Assembly (NCBI GenBank): GCA_021849525.1
Contig: JAJZSS010000124.1
Span: 1 to 5,934, forward strand
DNA: 5,934 bases
From: Chloroflexota bacterium
GTDB taxonomy: Bacteria; Chloroflexota; Anaerolineae; Anaerolineales; UBA4823
Reading direction: 5' to 3'
Shown: positions 5,738-5,934 of the stretch, piece by piece
Position numbering within the stretch: the first letter of the stretch is position 1
Layout of the letters: each line of letters opens with the position of its first letter
The notes under the pieces: model-generated
What the model was told of the DNA's origin: nothing
Seen by the model: only the letters and a program-made list of their open reading frames with translations
Databases searched by the model: none
Made by a program: the position numbers and the translations under genes

Positions 5738-5934
5738 ATGTTGAATTGTGGCGCCCAAACCCTGCTCCAGCAGAGCGATCACAAAACTGTGTGTGTTGCG
5801 TAAACGCTGGGCGATCATCGTCGCCAGGCGTTCCAAAACCTGGCTGCCTGTATGGGGATGCTCTTCGCTCAGGCGGCGCAGGTTTTCTCCGCTGATGCGC
5901 AGAAAAACGCTATCGGCCGTGCATATTCCTGAAG
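5732..5934 (-). CDS. Probable cyclic-nucleotide-binding-domain protein, C-terminal fragment
   Basis: 66 residues plus a TAG stop (5734-5732) are open to the right edge, frame set at 5932; the start lies outside the window. The sequence ADSVFLRISGENLRRLSEEH and then HTGSQVLERLATMIAQRLR resembles the end of a Crp-type cyclic-nucleotide-binding domain: a beta strand, the conserved xxL-xxL-xxxHP segment, and the long C helix (LERLATMIAQRLRNT). No helix-turn-helix follows, since the protein ends 17 residues after the helix core, so it appears to be a sensor domain without a DNA-binding domain, or a domain at the end of a larger protein. Lies 24 bp before the NifU-like gene. The family call is moderate because only the tail is visible. 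Confidence 0.6.
   Translation of the reverse strand, partial: SGICTADSVFLRISGENLRRLSEEHPHTGSQVLERLATMIAQRLRNTHSFVIALLEQGLGATIQHP

Overview
The window holds seven genes: three read right to left at the left edge and right edge in short groups, and three read left to right in the middle, with one more minus-strand gene cut by the right end. It looks like ordinary bacterial chromosome, GC-rich and densely packed, with Shine-Dalgarno sequences, a -10 box and intrinsic terminators visible. No insertion sequence, CRISPR array, tRNA or rRNA was seen. The gene types and protein style suggest a Chloroflexota (Anaerolineae-like) bacterium or a similar anaerobe, but this is an impression from protein sequence, not a measured placement.

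Left block (1-1354, minus strand): a PyrK-like protein with a C-terminal [2Fe-2S] cysteine set (1354 to 665) is followed after 22 bp by a PIG-L/LmbE-family zinc deacetylase that runs off the left end. A 156-bp divergent intergenic region (1355-1510) separates this pair from the plus-strand genes. It carries a candidate minus-strand promoter that would give a leaderless mRNA, and a TATAAT box for the plus strand.

Central block (1511-5368, plus strand): an SPFH/prohibitin-like membrane protein, then a strong stem-loop terminator, then selD (selenophosphate synthetase), then a cytoplasmic-type gamma-glutamyltransferase whose ATG directly abuts the selD stop. The key point is that selD is longer than a standard ORF call shows. 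It starts at 2648 and reads through an in-frame TGA at 2714-2716, exactly where the catalytic Cys/Sec of SelD lies. A hairpin with an AGGUCU loop follows, as expected of a bacterial SECIS element. The organism therefore very probably makes selenocysteine, and its SelD is itself a selenoprotein.

Right block (5397-5934, minus strand): a bidirectional-looking terminator separates the gamma-glutamyltransferase from a convergent pair. The pair is the C-terminus of a probable cyclic-nucleotide-binding-domain protein, followed after 24 bp by a stand-alone NifU C-terminal-domain (Nfu-type) Fe-S scaffold. A small perfect-arm inverted repeat sits between these two genes.
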